From positions 1 to 14,543 of the forward strand of contig CAMOTK010000025.1 of assembly GCA_946625715.1 (NCBI GenBank): a stretch of 14,543 nucleotides of DNA, in the 5' to 3' direction. The position numbers and the translations under genes are program-made. The DNA comes from an uncultured Prevotella sp. (lineage in GTDB: Bacteria > Bacteroidota > Bacteroidia > Bacteroidales > Bacteroidaceae). Position 1 is the first letter of the stretch; every line of letters begins with the position of its first letter. This document shows, one piece after another, positions 14,048 through 14,543 of the stretch. The notes under the pieces were generated by a model, which saw nothing but the letters and a program-made list of their open reading frames with translations, had not been told where the DNA came from and did no database searches.

Positions 14048-14463
14048 AACGGATATTTCTCGACACGAACATCCTGATTGACTACATTGACAATCGGGCG
14101 GGCGCAGATGCCGCAGAGCAGATTTTTGCCTGCGGTTTCTCTGGCGAGGCACTTCTCTTTGCTTCCTCGCTGACTTTTGCCAACATGGCATACATTATCA
14201 AAGACCGTACTCAAGAAGAGAAATATGATGCACTGCGTCAGATGGCTGACGTGGTGGAAATCGTTTCGCTGGGCAAGGCTGAAGTGAAAGCAGCTATCGA
14301 CAGGCCTGTTAAAGACTTTGAGGACATGCTGCAGTACCAGTGTGCCAAGGCTGCTGGATGCGATGTCATCGTAACCAACGACCGCCGCCATTACGATTTC
14401 TCCGACATCCCCCATTACTCGTCGTCTGCTTTTGTTGAGCAGATTGACGAACTGTTAGACTAA
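14044..14463 (+). CDS. PIN-domain ribonuclease toxin (VapC-like)
   Basis: A 139-residue PIN-domain protein, the usual size for VapC-type toxins. The N-terminal strand IFLDTNILIDYID gives the first acidic residues D7 and D13, the central DFEDMLQYQCA supplies E93 and D94, and VIVTNDRRHYDFS gives D113. Together these form the Mg2+-binding acidic pocket of PIN nucleases. Such toxins cleave tRNA or rRNA and stop growth when the antitoxin is lost; the target here is unknown. Translation is coupled to the antitoxin by the ATGA overlap. All expected acidic residues are present, so it looks active. Confidence 0.9.
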   Translation: MKRIFLDTNILIDYIDNRAGADAAEQIFACGFSGEALLFASSLTFANMAYIIKDRTQEEKYDALRQMADVVEIVSLGKAEVKAAIDRPVKDFEDMLQYQCAKAAGCDVIVTNDRRHYDFSDIPHYSSSAFVEQIDELLD

Positions 14464-14470
14464 TAAAATA

Positions 14471-14543
14471 ATGTACGTGCGTACCTTGTTTGTTTTATTA
14501 ATCCTGATGCTCGCCTCGGGTGCTAAGGCACAGCAACAGACTG
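14471..14543 (+). CDS. Start of an exported protein (cut by window end)
   Basis: Only 24 codons are visible, MYVRTLFVLLILMLASGAKA then QQQT. This is a clear signal peptide with an Ala-x-Ala site before QQQ, typical of secreted Bacteroidota proteins; there is no lipobox cysteine. It starts seven bases after the toxin stop (TAATAAAATA between them), with no TAnnTTTG box in the gap, so it may read through from the toxin operon or have another promoter. Function cannot be told from this fragment. Confidence 0.6.
   Translation, partial: MYVRTLFVLLILMLASGAKAQQQT

Noticed and set aside
13705..14415. Minus-strand open frame opposite the toxin-antitoxin pair
   Set aside because: No domain or promoter; the plus-strand pair has a consensus promoter, coupled starts and the PIN motifs.
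14473..14484. Small palindrome GTACG-TG-CGTAC at the start of the last gene
   Set aside because: Two-base centre is too short for a stable hairpin, and it lies in the coding start; likely chance.

Overview
The window looks like the chromosome of a Bacteroidales bacterium, most likely Prevotella or a close relative. The clues are three well-formed TAnnTTTG (-7 type) promoters, two protein families found essentially only in Bacteroidota (DUF4294 and DUF4271), a 105-kDa secreted M16 peptidase, GC-rich codon use with AT-rich gaps, and a general lack of Shine-Dalgarno sequences. The assignment is inference from gene content; no database was searched.

Layout. (1) 1-3240, plus strand: the 3' end of miaB (tRNA methylthiolation), an ABC exporter that overlaps it by ATGA, and a secreted DUF4294 protein. 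(2) 3215-5576, minus strand: a probable aroQ - O-methyltransferase - MATE efflux operon. Its last gene runs 26 bp into the DUF4294 gene from the other side. (3) 5577-5667: a compact divergent promoter region between aroQ and xerD. (4) 5668-9504, plus strand: xerD, a clear hairpin terminator, then the M16 peptidase. (5) 9530-13126, plus strand: metK, DUF4271, a HemD-family gene, rnpA and yidD, tightly packed except for a tandem repeat after hemD. (6) 13127-13810: 684 bp with no believable gene. It holds an 8-bp hairpin, a strikingly regular 12-copy array of a TTATCGATAA-type core at 21-23 bp spacing, and a very C-rich, G-poor stretch. (7) 13811-14463: a toxin-antitoxin pair with a PIN-domain RNase toxin, a textbook Bacteroidota promoter and an inverted repeat over the -33 box. 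(8) 14471-14543: the start of an exported protein cut by the window end.

Most of the genes are housekeeping: tRNA modification and processing (miaB, rnpA), SAM supply (metK) with SAM users nearby (miaB, the O-methyltransferase), shikimate pathway (aroQ), chromosome dimer resolution (xerD) and membrane protein insertion (yidD). The unusual content is in the non-coding sequence. The phased TTATCGATAA array is the best candidate for something undescribed. Next come three unrelated arrays built from 7-bp units that all carry stop codons and sit directly at gene ends; one supplies the stop of aroQ and the apparent TTG start of the methyltransferase. A small palindromic repeat appears to have inserted in frame inside the ATPase domain of the ABC exporter.
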